From: CAG-1031 sp964391735 | GTDB taxonomy: Bacteria > Bacteroidota > Bacteroidia > Bacteroidales > Muribaculaceae | DNA: 64,000 nucleotides | NCBI GenBank assembly: GCA_964391735.1 | Contig: CAYMNF010000003.1 | Span: 6,205-70,204, forward strand | Direction: 5' to 3' | In this document: positions 1-8,471 of the stretch, piece after piece | Layout of the letters: each line of letters opens with the position of its first letter | Position numbering within the stretch: position 1 is the stretch's first letter | Made by a program: the position numbers and the translations under genes | The notes under the pieces: model-generated | Databases searched by the model: none | What the model was told of the DNA's origin: nothing | What the model saw: only the letters and a program-made list of their open reading frames with translations

Positions 1-864
1 CTGTACCCTGAGCTGCACGGATTCCCCTGGCGTTTCAACAGCAACCTGTGGCGCAGAATGCTTGTTTACTCCTGGCCGCTGTTGGTGTTGGGGATAGCCG
101 GCATAATGAACCAGACGATTGACAAGATTCTTTTCCCATACCTGTTCAGCGACAAGGCACAGGCCATGCAGCAACTTGGTATCTATGGGGCAAACTACAA
201 GATTGCCATTGTAATGGTGATGTTTATCCAGGCATTCAGGTTTGCATACGAGCCGTTTATCTTTTCGCGAAAAAAGGGTCAGCAAATGACCGACAGATAT
301 GCCGAGTATCGCAGTGCCATGAAGTGGTTTGTCATTGCCGCCATGGTAATCTTCCTGGCCGTCATGTTCTACCTTGATATTCTGCGCTACTTCATCTCCC
401 CGCGCTATTTCTCAGGCCTTAAGGTTGTGCCGATAATAATGTTGGCAGAGTTTTTCTTCGGCATATTCTTCAACCTGAGCCTCTGGTACAAACTTACCGA
501 CCAGACCCGATGGGGGATGTGGTTCTCGTTGGGAGGGCTCTGCGTCACGTTGGCACTGAATATACTGCTTGTGCCCTACTTCGGGTACATGGGTTGTGCA
601 TGGGCGGCATTTGCCTGCTATGGCTGCATGATGATTGCCAGCTACATAGTGGGCCGCATCAAGCACCCCATCGGGTATAACGTCCCCCGCCTGTTATGCT
701 ATTTTGGCGGCGCTCTGCTGCTATGGGGTGTTGCCGTGTTGACAACCACCGGCTACCGATGGTTTGACATGCTGGTTGTGCGCACCCCGTTGTTGCTGCT
801 GTATGTGTATGTAGCTTTGCGCGCTGAGGGTATCTCATTGTCAAGATTGCGTCAACGGGTATGA
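1..864 (+). CDS. Polysaccharide flippase (Wzx/MATE-like), 5' end outside the window
   Basis: The reading frame is open from base 1, so the gene starts upstream; the first internal ATG is at 58. About 287 residues are visible. They are very hydrophobic, with repeated membrane segments of about 20 residues separated by short polar loops, for example around the motif SGLKVVPIIMLAEFFFGIF. This is the pattern of the C-terminal half of polysaccharide biosynthesis proteins of the Wzx/MATE superfamily, which move lipid-linked sugar units across the inner membrane. The stop overlaps the start of the next gene by 4 bp, so the two are probably co-transcribed. The family call rests on overall character and recognisable sequence style; the sugar substrate cannot be told. 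Confidence 0.8.
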   Translation: MYPELHGFPWRFNSNLWRRMLVYSWPLLVLGIAGIMNQTIDKILFPYLFSDKAQAMQQLGIYGANYKIAIVMVMFIQAFRFAYEPFIFSRKKGQQMTDRYAEYRSAMKWFVIAAMVIFLAVMFYLDILRYFISPRYFSGLKVVPIIMLAEFFFGIFFNLSLWYKLTDQTRWGMWFSLGGLCVTLALNILLVPYFGYMGCAWAAFACYGCMMIASYIVGRIKHPIGYNVPRLLCYFGGALLLWGVAVLTTTGYRWFDMLVVRTPLLLLYVYVALRAEGISLSRLRQRV

Positions 865-1355
865 GGCGTACCGGGTTTTTCCTCCTCGCTATCGTAACGG
901 TGTTTGCATTCGCCTTTGCCGCGCCTCCGCGACGCACAATGCGTACCCTGCGCACCGGCCGCAAGTCAGTTGCTGTTGACACCGTGGTGCCGGTCGTGGT
1001 CGCGCCGTGGGACACCATTGTCCCGGCAACGGGCAGCGTGCGCATTGCCGGTTTTGAAAAGACATTGCGCGCCCGCAAGGAGTCCTTTTTCATGACCAAC
1101 AATACCGGCGACACCCTGAACAAGGTTTGTCTGGAGATAAGATATCGTGACGTGAAAGGACGACAACTGCACAACCGCACACTGTGGGTTGATGCCGAGT
1201 TGCCTCCCGGGGGCACGCGCCATTACGACATCCCGGCCTGGGACCGCCAGCAGACATTCTATTACCGGATACACCCGCGCCCCAAGCGTTCAGACGCCGT
1301 GCCCTTTGACGTTGACATCACCGTCACGTCAGCCACTATAATTCGTAAACATTAA
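861..1355 (+). CDS. Small secreted hypothetical protein with a beta-sandwich-like domain
   Basis: This 164-residue protein begins with a signal peptide (positively charged start, then a hydrophobic stretch ending at about residue 21, AFAFAAPP). The region from about residue 60 to 160 contains FFMTNNTGDTLNKVCLEI and a following RDVKGR turn. This resembles FxLYD-type immunoglobulin-like domains, in which a conserved Asn-Thr-turn pattern precedes a beta-strand pair. It overlaps the flippase by 4 bp (ATGA), so translation is likely coupled. No enzyme motif is visible. An extracytoplasmic structural or binding role is only an inference. Confidence 0.65.
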   Translation: MRRTGFFLLAIVTVFAFAFAAPPRRTMRTLRTGRKSVAVDTVVPVVVAPWDTIVPATGSVRIAGFEKTLRARKESFFMTNNTGDTLNKVCLEIRYRDVKGRQLHNRTLWVDAELPPGGTRHYDIPAWDRQQTFYYRIHPRPKRSDAVPFDVDITVTSATIIRKH

Positions 1356-1376
1356 CAAGCTTTAAATCATATACTT

Positions 1377-1952
1377 ATGGAAAACGATAAATTCCAACCC
1401 ACCATATTGTCCGTTCGCGGATACACCCCCAAAATCGGGCCGAATTGCTTCATAGCTCCTACGGCAGTAATAGTCGGTGACGTAACTATCGGCGAGGACT
1501 GCTCAATATGGTTCAACACCGTTCTGCGCGGCGACGTCAACAAAATCACCATTGGCAACCGTGTCAACATCCAGGACGGCTCGGTGCTGCACACCCTTTA
1601 CCGTAAATCGGTATGCCACCTTGGGGATGATGTGTCGGTTGGCCACAATGTAACCCTGCACGGTTGCCGTGTTGAGAACCAGGCCCTGATAGGGATGGGT
1701 GCTATTGTTATGGACGATGCCGTGGTCGGTGAGGGAGCGCTTGTTGCTGCCGGCTCGGTTGTGTTGTCACGCACCAAGATTGGGCCCCACGAGATGTGGG
1801 CCGGTGCACCCGCCAAGTTTGTAAAGAAGGTTGACCCGCAACAGGCTGCCGAGCTCAACCGCAAGATTGCGCACAACTACCTGATGTATTCACGGTGGTT
1901 TACCGAGCCTGAGTCGGTACTGCCCGAGGATATGAATCCCGAGCTGGATTAA
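1377..1952 (+). CDS. Gamma-carbonic-anhydrase-family protein (left-handed beta-helix)
   Basis: The 191-residue protein is built of hexapeptide repeats of the [LIV]-G-x-x-x-x type (IGEDCSIW, IGNRVNIQDGSVLH, LGDDVSVGHNVTLHGC, IGMGAIV). This is the signature of trimeric left-handed beta-helix proteins of the YrdA/PaaY/gamma-carbonic anhydrase family. His residues in DGSVLHT and in GHNVTLHGC are at the places used for metal binding between subunits. Whether it is a true carbonic anhydrase cannot be told. Its stop lies in TTAA, shared with the stop of the convergent rlmH gene. It follows the small secreted gene by about 20 bp and may be in the same transcript. Confidence 0.88.
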   Translation: MENDKFQPTILSVRGYTPKIGPNCFIAPTAVIVGDVTIGEDCSIWFNTVLRGDVNKITIGNRVNIQDGSVLHTLYRKSVCHLGDDVSVGHNVTLHGCRVENQALIGMGAIVMDDAVVGEGALVAAGSVVLSRTKIGPHEMWAGAPAKFVKKVDPQQAAELNRKIAHNYLMYSRWFTEPESVLPEDMNPELD

Positions 1953-2422
1953 TCATGGTGATAATTCTCACCGCGTAGAATTGTCATTGCGCGGTAAATC
2001 TGTTCAGCCATGAACAGCCGTATCATCTCATGCGTAAATGTCATTTTAGACAGTGACACCTGCGCATCGGCCCTGTCATATACCGCCGGCGAGAAGCCAA
2101 AGGGGCCACCGATGACAAACACCAGGCGCCGCACGCCACGGTTGGCATCGTTGTCAATACGCCGGGCGAATTCGGTTGATGTCATCAGGGTGCCACGTTC
2201 GTCAAGCAACACCAGGCGGTCCCCCGCCTGCAGCCTCTCCAAGATAGCCGCCCCCTCGAGCTCTTTGCGCCGGGATGCCGGCAGTGCGGCTGCATTTTTA
2301 ACATCCGGCACAATCAGCAACTGCACGGGCATATAGCGGTTGGCGCGCTTTATGTATTCATCGATCCCTTTCTGCAGATATTGGGTGGTAGTCTTGCCCA
2401 CAGCCATGATTACAATCTTCAT
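1949..2422 (-). CDS. rlmH: 23S rRNA pseudouridine-1915 N3-methyltransferase RlmH
   Basis: The 157-residue SPOUT-class methyltransferase modifies pseudouridine 1915 in helix 69 of 23S rRNA, using S-adenosylmethionine. The length is typical. Family landmarks are LLDERG, FVIGGPFGF (the glycine-rich SAM-binding knot) and the C-terminal LSKMTFTHEMIRLFMAEQIY, which is strongly conserved. I chose the start at 2422 because family members begin MKIxI...; an in-frame ATG at 2464 would add 14 unconserved residues and lies upstream of a good promoter. That promoter (2427-2458) leaves almost no leader, so the mRNA may be leaderless. It is convergent with the preceding gene and the two stops overlap. Confidence 0.95.
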   Translation of the reverse strand: MKIVIMAVGKTTTQYLQKGIDEYIKRANRYMPVQLLIVPDVKNAAALPASRRKELEGAAILERLQAGDRLVLLDERGTLMTSTEFARRIDNDANRGVRRLVFVIGGPFGFSPAVYDRADAQVSLSKMTFTHEMIRLFMAEQIYRAMTILRGENYHHD

Positions 2423-2426
2423 GCCC

Positions 2427-2458
2427 CAAAGGTACTTTTTTGCCGCAAAAACGCCAAA
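2427..2458 (-). promoter_or_regulatory. Bacteroidota-type promoter of rlmH
   Basis: Read on the minus strand this is TTTG, 20 bp, then TACCTTTG, a full match to the TTTG-N19-21-TAnnTTTG consensus. The -7 box ends 4 bp before the rlmH ATG. Confidence 0.65.
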
Positions 2459-2471
2459 GTCCACCGCTAAT

Positions 2472-2499
2472 CTCTCGGTAAACTTTCTCGGTAAACTTT
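2472..2499. repeat. Short tandem direct repeat upstream of prs
   Basis: The unit TCTCGGTAAACTTT occurs twice with a period of 13 bp (the last T of one copy is the first of the next). It lies between the rlmH promoter and the prs promoter. It could be an operator or a slippage remnant. Confidence 0.5.
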
Positions 2500-2509
2500 G
2501 CCGGGGGCC

Positions 2510-2541
2510 GTTGCGGCAATCCCCTTTTTTCTTTACTTTTG
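2510..2541 (+). promoter_or_regulatory. Candidate promoter of prs
   Basis: A -7 box TACTTTTG lies at 2534-2541, and a partial -33 element (GTTG, 2510-2513) sits 20 bp upstream. The predicted 5' leader of prs is about 50 nt. Confidence 0.5.
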
Positions 2542-2593
2542 CACAAGAAAACCCTTAATCTTTCAATTACCACTCCAATTATTTTCCATTGTT

Positions 2594-3535
2594 ATGATTA
2601 CCCTTCCCCCTTTTAAAGTATTTGCCGGAGCAGCCTCAGAGTACATGGCCCGCGAAATCTGTGAAGATCTGGGCGTTGAACTGGGCAAAATGAACATTCA
2701 ACACTTCGCCGACGGCGAGTTTGAGGTTTCTTTTGAGGAGTCAATCCGCGGTTGCGAGGTCTTTCTGGTGCAATCCACTTTCTCACCCACCGAGAACCTG
2801 ATGGAGCTGTTGCTGATGATTGATGCCGCCAAGCGAGCATCTGCCGACAAGGTCATCGCCGTTCTGCCATACTTCGGGTGGGCGCGTCAGGACCGCAAGG
2901 ATAAGCCCCGCGTATCAATCGGAGCCAAGCTGGTGGCAAACTTGCTGAGCGTGGCCGGGGTAGACCGCATTATCACAATGGACCTGCATGCCGACCAGAT
3001 ACAGGGCTTCTTTGATGTTCCCCTGGACCACCTGTATGCCTCAAACGTCTTTATCCCCTACATCCAGAGCCTCAACCTGCAGGATTTGGTCATCGCCACC
3101 CCCGATGTCGGCGGTGCAAAAAGGGCAAACTCATACGCCAAATATCTTGATGCCCCGCTGGTACTGTGCCACAAGCAACGTGAGCGCGCCAACGTGGTTG
3201 CAAAAATGACCGTTATCGGCGATGTTAAAAACAAGGATGTTGTCCTCATCGATGACATGGTGGACACCGCCGGCACCATTACCCGTGCCGCCGACCTGAT
3301 GATGGAGCACGGCGCCCGCTCGGTGCGCGCCCTTTGCAGCCACGCCATTATGAGCGACCCCGCAAGCCAAAGGGTAATGGACTCAGCGTTGTCCGAGATT
3401 ATCTTTACCAACTCAATCCCCTTCACCAAAGAGTGTCCCAAGGCCACCATCCTGTCTGTTGCAAGCCTGTTTGCCAACACCATACGCCAGGTGCACAACC
3501 ATGAGTCAATCTCAAACAGCTACCTGATACGCTAA
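2594..3535 (+). CDS. prs: Ribose-phosphate pyrophosphokinase
   Basis: PRPP synthetase makes 5-phosphoribosyl 1-pyrophosphate from ribose 5-phosphate and ATP for nucleotide, His and Trp synthesis. The 313-residue length is typical of class I enzymes. Landmarks are FADGEFEVSFEESIRG, the catalytic flexible-loop region FGWARQDRKDKPR, the metal-binding TMDLHADQIQGFF and the PRPP-binding loop VVLIDDMVDTAGTI. An upstream in-frame start at 2498 would add 32 residues rich in Phe and Pro that do not match the family. The start at 2594 fits the conserved beginning FKVFAGAAS. The gene probably has its own promoter at 2510-2541. Confidence 0.96.
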   Translation: MITLPPFKVFAGAASEYMAREICEDLGVELGKMNIQHFADGEFEVSFEESIRGCEVFLVQSTFSPTENLMELLLMIDAAKRASADKVIAVLPYFGWARQDRKDKPRVSIGAKLVANLLSVAGVDRIITMDLHADQIQGFFDVPLDHLYASNVFIPYIQSLNLQDLVIATPDVGGAKRANSYAKYLDAPLVLCHKQRERANVVAKMTVIGDVKNKDVVLIDDMVDTAGTITRAADLMMEHGARSVRALCSHAIMSDPASQRVMDSALSEIIFTNSIPFTKECPKATILSVASLFANTIRQVHNHESISNSYLIR

Positions 3536-3574
3536 TAGCCCGATTTTTATAACACACAAACCTGAAATAGAACC

Positions 3575-5662
3575 ATGAAACGCAGCCTCATCACCGCAAT
3601 GGCCGCGGCGGCAGTAACAGCGGCCACAGCGGCCGATGCGCCCATAATCGAGCGCCCGGACTTCACCATGCCTGAGGGGGGAACTTTCTCAATTGAGGCC
3701 CTCGAGGCCCTCGGGAAGGTGAGCAACGCCCAGCTGTCGCCTGACGGATACACCCTGCTGTTTGGCATAGCATACGAGAGTGTCGAGCAGAACAAGAGCA
3801 ACAATGACCTCTACACCATAGACATACGTCGTCCCGGTGTCCCCACACGCCTCACCCGCACACCTGCCAGTGAGGATGGCGCCGTATGGATTGACGGTGG
3901 CAAGACAATAGCCTTCACCTATCCCGATGACAATCAGAAACCGCAGCTGTGGGTGATGGATGCCAACGGCGAGAATCGTCGCCAGGTGTCACACCTCGAA
4001 AAGGGAATTGAGGGTTTCCTTTTCTCTCCCGACCAGAAGCATGTGCTGATGATACAGACCGTCAAGTATGCCCGCCAGGCTAAGGACATCTACCCCGACC
4101 TGCCAAAGGCCACCGGGCGCCTCATTGACGACCTGATGTATAAACACTGGGATGAGTGGGTAACCGAGATTCCCCACCCCTGGATTGCCGAGTTTGACGG
4201 TGCAACGGTTTCAGACCCCGTGGACATCCTGCAGGATGAACCGTTTGAGAGCCCCATGCGGCCTTGGGGAGGCATTGAGTCTTTTGCATGGACCAAGGAC
4301 TCGAAGTCGGTGGTATATGTGTGCCGCAAAAAGACCGGCAAGGATTATGCCGTGTCAACCAACAGCGACCTTTACCTCTATGACCTGGCTACACGTCAGT
4401 GTCGCAACCTCACCGAGGGTATGATGGGTTATGACACCTGCCCGGCAATCTCACCCGACGGACGTACCCTGGCTTGGCTGTCAATGGAGCATGACGGATA
4501 TGAGAGTGACAAGAACCGCATCTTTACCATGGATATGGCCACCGGCGTTAAGACCGACCTCACCGCCGACTGGGATTATTCGGTGGACAAAATCGTGTGG
4601 GCTCCCGACTCAAAGAGCATCTTCTTCATAGCTCCCAAGGATGGTGTTACACCCATATTCAACATCAATGTTGCCAATCACAAGGTAACGGTCATCAACG
4701 ATGACATCTGTGACTATGCCGAGGTTATCCCCACCCGCGACGCCCGTGAGCAGATAGCCCTGCGCCACTCCATGCTCTATCCCAACGAGGTCTACAGCAT
4801 CAAAGGCGGTAAGGCTACCCAACTCACCGATGTCAACACGGCTATCCTTGGCCCGATGAAGAAACCGCAGGTTGTTAAACGTCTTGTCCCCACCACCGAT
4901 GGCAAGAAGATGACCACCTGGGTGTTGCTTCCCCCCGATTTTGACGCTGAGAAGCAATACCCCTCAATCCTGTATTGCCAGGGTGGCCCGCAGAGCCCTG
5001 TCAGCCAGTTCTGGAGCACACGCTGGAACCTGTGCCTGATGGCCTCAAACGGCTATGTTGTCATCGCCCCCAACCGCCGCGGTCTGCCCGGTTTCGGTAC
5101 CGAGTGGAACGCCCAGATTTCAGGCGACTACCCCGGCCAGAATATGCAGGATTACCTGTCGGCCGTTGACGACATGAAGCGTGAACAGTACATTGACCCG
5201 GCCCGTATCGGTGCCGTGGGTGCATCATACGGCGGATTCTCGGTTTATTGGCTGGCCGGACACCATGACAAGCGTTTCGCTGCCTTCATTGCCCACGCCG
5301 GCATCTTCAACATCGAGGCTCAGTATCTTGAGACCGAGGAGATGTGGTTTGCCAACTGGGACCTTGGTGGGCCGTACTGGGACAAAGAGAACCCCGTGGC
5401 TCAGCGCACATTCGCCTCATCGCCCCACCTCGCTGTCGACAAATGGGATACCCCCATACTGGTTACCCACGGTGAATATGACTTCCGCATCCTTGCCTCA
5501 CAGGGCATGATGGCTTTCAATGCCGCCCGCTTGCGCGGTGTCCCCGCCGAGATGCTGATTTTCCCCGATGAGAATCACTGGATTCTGAAGCCCCAGAATG
5601 CCGTCATGTGGCAACGGGTGTTCTTCCGTTGGCTGGATCGCTGGCTTAAAGGCGAGAAATAA
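3575..5662 (+). CDS. Secreted prolyl oligopeptidase-family dipeptidyl peptidase (DPP5-like)
   Basis: The 695-residue protein has a signal peptide (about residues 1-20, rich in Ala), a WD40-like beta-propeller region (about 45-430) and a C-terminal alpha/beta-hydrolase domain of peptidase family S9. The catalytic triad can be placed: Ser551 in GASYGG, Asp636 in GEYDFR and His668 in DENHW. The layout is that of dipeptidyl peptidase 5 of Porphyromonas and Bacteroides, a periplasmic enzyme that removes dipeptides with hydrophobic or Ala P1 residues. It likely acts in the periplasm on peptides taken up from outside. The next gene begins inside its stop codon (TAATG), which implies co-transcription. 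Confidence 0.92.
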   Translation: MKRSLITAMAAAAVTAATAADAPIIERPDFTMPEGGTFSIEALEALGKVSNAQLSPDGYTLLFGIAYESVEQNKSNNDLYTIDIRRPGVPTRLTRTPASEDGAVWIDGGKTIAFTYPDDNQKPQLWVMDANGENRRQVSHLEKGIEGFLFSPDQKHVLMIQTVKYARQAKDIYPDLPKATGRLIDDLMYKHWDEWVTEIPHPWIAEFDGATVSDPVDILQDEPFESPMRPWGGIESFAWTKDSKSVVYVCRKKTGKDYAVSTNSDLYLYDLATRQCRNLTEGMMGYDTCPAISPDGRTLAWLSMEHDGYESDKNRIFTMDMATGVKTDLTADWDYSVDKIVWAPDSKSIFFIAPKDGVTPIFNINVANHKVTVINDDICDYAEVIPTRDAREQIALRHSMLYPNEVYSIKGGKATQLTDVNTAILGPMKKPQVVKRLVPTTDGKKMTTWVLLPPDFDAEKQYPSILYCQGGPQSPVSQFWSTRWNLCLMASNGYVVIAPNRRGLPGFGTEWNAQISGDYPGQNMQDYLSAVDDMKREQYIDPARIGAVGASYGGFSVYWLAGHHDKRFAAFIAHAGIFNIEAQYLETEEMWFANWDLGGPYWDKENPVAQRTFASSPHLAVDKWDTPILVTHGEYDFRILASQGMMAFNAARLRGVPAEMLIFPDENHWILKPQNAVMWQRVFFRWLDRWLKGEK

Positions 5663-6165
5663 TGTCAAAAACCAAAGTAAAAAAGGCCCTCGGCGAGCTG
5701 ACACGTGAACAGCTCGTCGAGGTTTTGCTTGATTTATATTCAGCACGTACGCAGGCCCGAGACTGGCTGAACTTCTTTGCTGAACCCAACACGCAGACAG
5801 CCAAGGAGAAAGCTATTGATGCCGCCCTTAAGGAGTGCCGCCGCTCAAAGTGGGGCCGCTCACGCATGCGCATCTCGGTGTTGAACAACCTCAGCAAGGA
5901 ATTTGAAACCTTAGGGGTGGATACCCCGGATGTGATTGACCTGCGCCTGACTATATGCAACTTCCTGTGCCAGGTTGACAGCGCCTTTTATCTTTCTGAA
6001 GCCCAGACTGAGTCAATAAAGAAGTACTTTGTCAAAACGCTTGAGATTGCTTTGGGAGCCGGAACATTGCCCAAAGTACAAGCAAGGATGCAGGAGATGG
6101 CCGAGGTGGCCCGGGCGGGATCGGCCCTGCGGCGGTTCCTGATGGACCCCGGTCAGAACGGGTAG
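5662..6165 (+). CDS. DUF6155-family protein
   Basis: A 167-residue predicted helical cytoplasmic protein without a signal peptide or membrane segment. The beginning (KKALGELTREQLVEVLLDLY) followed by a region with FFAEPN resembles DUF6155, a family of unknown function common in Bacteroidota. The start overlaps the DPP5 stop (TAATG). The last 13 bp overlap the 3' end of the convergent tamL gene, with no space for a terminator between them. Confidence 0.7.
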   Translation: MSKTKVKKALGELTREQLVEVLLDLYSARTQARDWLNFFAEPNTQTAKEKAIDAALKECRRSKWGRSRMRISVLNNLSKEFETLGVDTPDVIDLRLTICNFLCQVDSAFYLSEAQTESIKKYFVKTLEIALGAGTLPKVQARMQEMAEVARAGSALRRFLMDPGQNG

Positions 6166-8471
6166 CCGATTGCCAGGTGGAAAGCTAACGATTTGCCGAA
6201 CGACGGCATGTTGTAATAGCCGTGTTTGTCGGTCTTATAGGGCGCATGGATGCCGATGCCAAGGTCGGCGCGCACAATCAGTATATCAAGGTCATAACGC
6301 AGGCCCACGCCCGTTCCAAGGGCTAGGTCCTTGAAGAAGGTTGAGGCCTTCAGCTCACCCCCGGGGCGCTGAGGGTCCTTTTTCAGCAACCATATATTGC
6401 CGCAGTCAATGAAGGTAGCCCCGTGCAGGTCCCCGATAATGGGGAAGCGCAGCTCGGTGTTGACCTCAAATTTGAAGGTACCGGTCTGGTCAAAATATCC
6501 GTTGACAAGGTCCTTGGGCGGCCGATATGAACCGGGGCCCAATGAGCGCACGGTGAAGGCGCGTATCGAGTTGGCACCGCCGATGTAGAACTGCTCGCTG
6601 TACGGCACCTCGGTTGAGTTGCCGTAGGCATGGGCTGCCCCAACCAGCGCGCGTGACACCAACCACACATCCTTGCGCGTGAGTCGTTGCCCGTAAACTA
6701 TCTGTGCCGTCCCTTTGACAAATTGTGAGAAGGGGGTGCCAAAAAGCTTCTTCTCGCCATGTTTGCCGCACAGCTGGTAAATGCTCCAGAAGACGTTACC
6801 GGCCTGCTGCAGCGTCAGTTGGAAGTTGAAGGTGCGCCATTTGCGATACTTGCGGTCAAAGGTGTAGCTGTATAGCATCTGCGGGATATACTGGTCCCTG
6901 AAGGAGAGGGCAACCGCCGGGTTGGCCGCCATGATCGAGTCAAAATCATGGGTCGTCTTCAGCAGCTTGGTGTAGCTTATCTTGAAGGGGGTAAAGGAGT
7001 TGCTGACGTGTCGTGAGTATTGCCAGTCATATGACAATCCGGCATTGAATTGCGCTATCTTGAAGTAGTGCGGGCGGTTCATCAGCTCGGCATTCAGCGT
7101 TATGCGTGTCCAGTTGAGGACGCGTCGGCGACGGGTAACCCAGTCGGGTGCAAGCAATCGGGGGAATGCCAGGGAGGTGGTGAGGCCAACCTCGTATGAG
7201 TTGAATTTACTCTTTTCATTGCCGTGTCCGGTTTGCCACTCATAGTCGCCATTGATTTTCACCGAGAACTGCTCCCCTCCACCAAATATGTTCTTGTTGG
7301 TAATGGTTGCGGCCAGTCCCGGCCCGAGATAGGAGTTGGACTTTGAGCTGGCATTGGCCTCAAGGGTCGCTTCAAGGGGCTTGTCAAAGGTGCAGTTGAT
7401 GTATACGTCCAGGGTCGGCTCCTTGGCAAGCGTGTCAGGGATGGCGTTGATTTCAATGCCGTTGAAGATGCCTAAGCGTGACAGGTAGGTCTGCGTGTTA
7501 TTCATCTGGCGCACCGAGAAGATGCGTCCCGTCCTAAAGGCTATACAGCTTGGTATCAACCCCTTGCGCAGGCGCGACGGCATTTGCTGTATTATGGTAC
7601 CGCGTTGGGTCTGCAGGGTGTCGGTCCACTCGGCCGTCAGGTCTGACCGGTAGATATTGGTAACGATTTTACCGGTTTTGAACTGTTGTAGCCCGAATTT
7701 GGGGGCGTTGTCGGCGATGTCAAGACGCAAGGCAATCTGCTCAGGCCGCATCAGCGAATCGGCCAGATAGGTCAGAAAATCAGGCTGGAAAAAGTAATAC
7801 CCCTTGTTGCGCACAGCATTGGCTACGTTGACACGCACCTGTGCCAACGAGTCAAGGGCGTAACGTGAGCCGGCCTTCAGGTATGTGCTGCGGCTTGCTA
7901 CCGAGTCTATCAGGTGATTGAGGTAGCAGGTATCGGGTAACAGCTGTACAGAGTCAATCATGTAGGGGCGCCCGGTGTTGACGCTGTACAATATCTGGGC
8001 TTTCTTCTTGTTTTTGCCCTGCACCAGTTGGTAGGTGGCGGTCCCCTGGAAGTATCCGTTGTCCTGCAGTACCTGGTCAATCATTTTTGTCCGAATCTCA
8101 GGGCGCACATCGCTTATCAGTACCGGTTGTTGCACCAACAGGTTATATAGCCATTTCCCGATCTCCTTTTTCGGCTCATCCCAATGGTTCCACACCCACA
8201 ACCCGATGGGGAAGGGGTAGCGGTAGTAGGGGGAGTACAGGCAGTTGTTGGGCTTGACATTGACAGCCGTTTTAACCTCAGAGGAGAGCCCCGGGGGCAT
8301 CTTGACGCTGTCAGGCATCCTGATGTCTATCTTCTTAACCCCGGTGTACAGGATATCCCCCTCAGCCAGGCGTGAGGTGGTAGAGCATGAGTGCGTCAGC
8401 AGTGCGGCAACCGTCAGGAGCAGGGCGCTGACCAGCAGGGTGGGGTGGGAGGTGCGGTGTCTCGGCTTCAT
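6153..8471 (-). CDS. tamL: TamL-type outer-membrane lipoprotein (BamA/TamA family)
   Basis: The 772-residue protein starts with a lipoprotein signal (LLTHSC, Cys at about residue 29), followed by POTRA-like repeats (about 60-330) and a C-terminal 16-stranded barrel of the Omp85/bacterial surface antigen type. The barrel contains SEQFYIGGANSIRAF, the conserved Omp85 (V/I)RG(F/Y)-loop region, and ends in an aromatic residue (GYPF). A TamA homologue carrying a lipid anchor is what is called TamL in Bacteroidota. With TamB, encoded directly upstream with a 4-bp overlap, it forms the translocation and assembly module that links the inner and outer membranes. It is the last gene of the operon. Confidence 0.88.
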   Translation of the reverse strand: MKPRHRTSHPTLLVSALLLTVAALLTHSCSTTSRLAEGDILYTGVKKIDIRMPDSVKMPPGLSSEVKTAVNVKPNNCLYSPYYRYPFPIGLWVWNHWDEPKKEIGKWLYNLLVQQPVLISDVRPEIRTKMIDQVLQDNGYFQGTATYQLVQGKNKKKAQILYSVNTGRPYMIDSVQLLPDTCYLNHLIDSVASRSTYLKAGSRYALDSLAQVRVNVANAVRNKGYYFFQPDFLTYLADSLMRPEQIALRLDIADNAPKFGLQQFKTGKIVTNIYRSDLTAEWTDTLQTQRGTIIQQMPSRLRKGLIPSCIAFRTGRIFSVRQMNNTQTYLSRLGIFNGIEINAIPDTLAKEPTLDVYINCTFDKPLEATLEANASSKSNSYLGPGLAATITNKNIFGGGEQFSVKINGDYEWQTGHGNEKSKFNSYEVGLTTSLAFPRLLAPDWVTRRRRVLNWTRITLNAELMNRPHYFKIAQFNAGLSYDWQYSRHVSNSFTPFKISYTKLLKTTHDFDSIMAANPAVALSFRDQYIPQMLYSYTFDRKYRKWRTFNFQLTLQQAGNVFWSIYQLCGKHGEKKLFGTPFSQFVKGTAQIVYGQRLTRKDVWLVSRALVGAAHAYGNSTEVPYSEQFYIGGANSIRAFTVRSLGPGSYRPPKDLVNGYFDQTGTFKFEVNTELRFPIIGDLHGATFIDCGNIWLLKKDPQRPGGELKASTFFKDLALGTGVGLRYDLDILIVRADLGIGIHAPYKTDKHGYYNMPSFGKSLAFHLAIGYPF

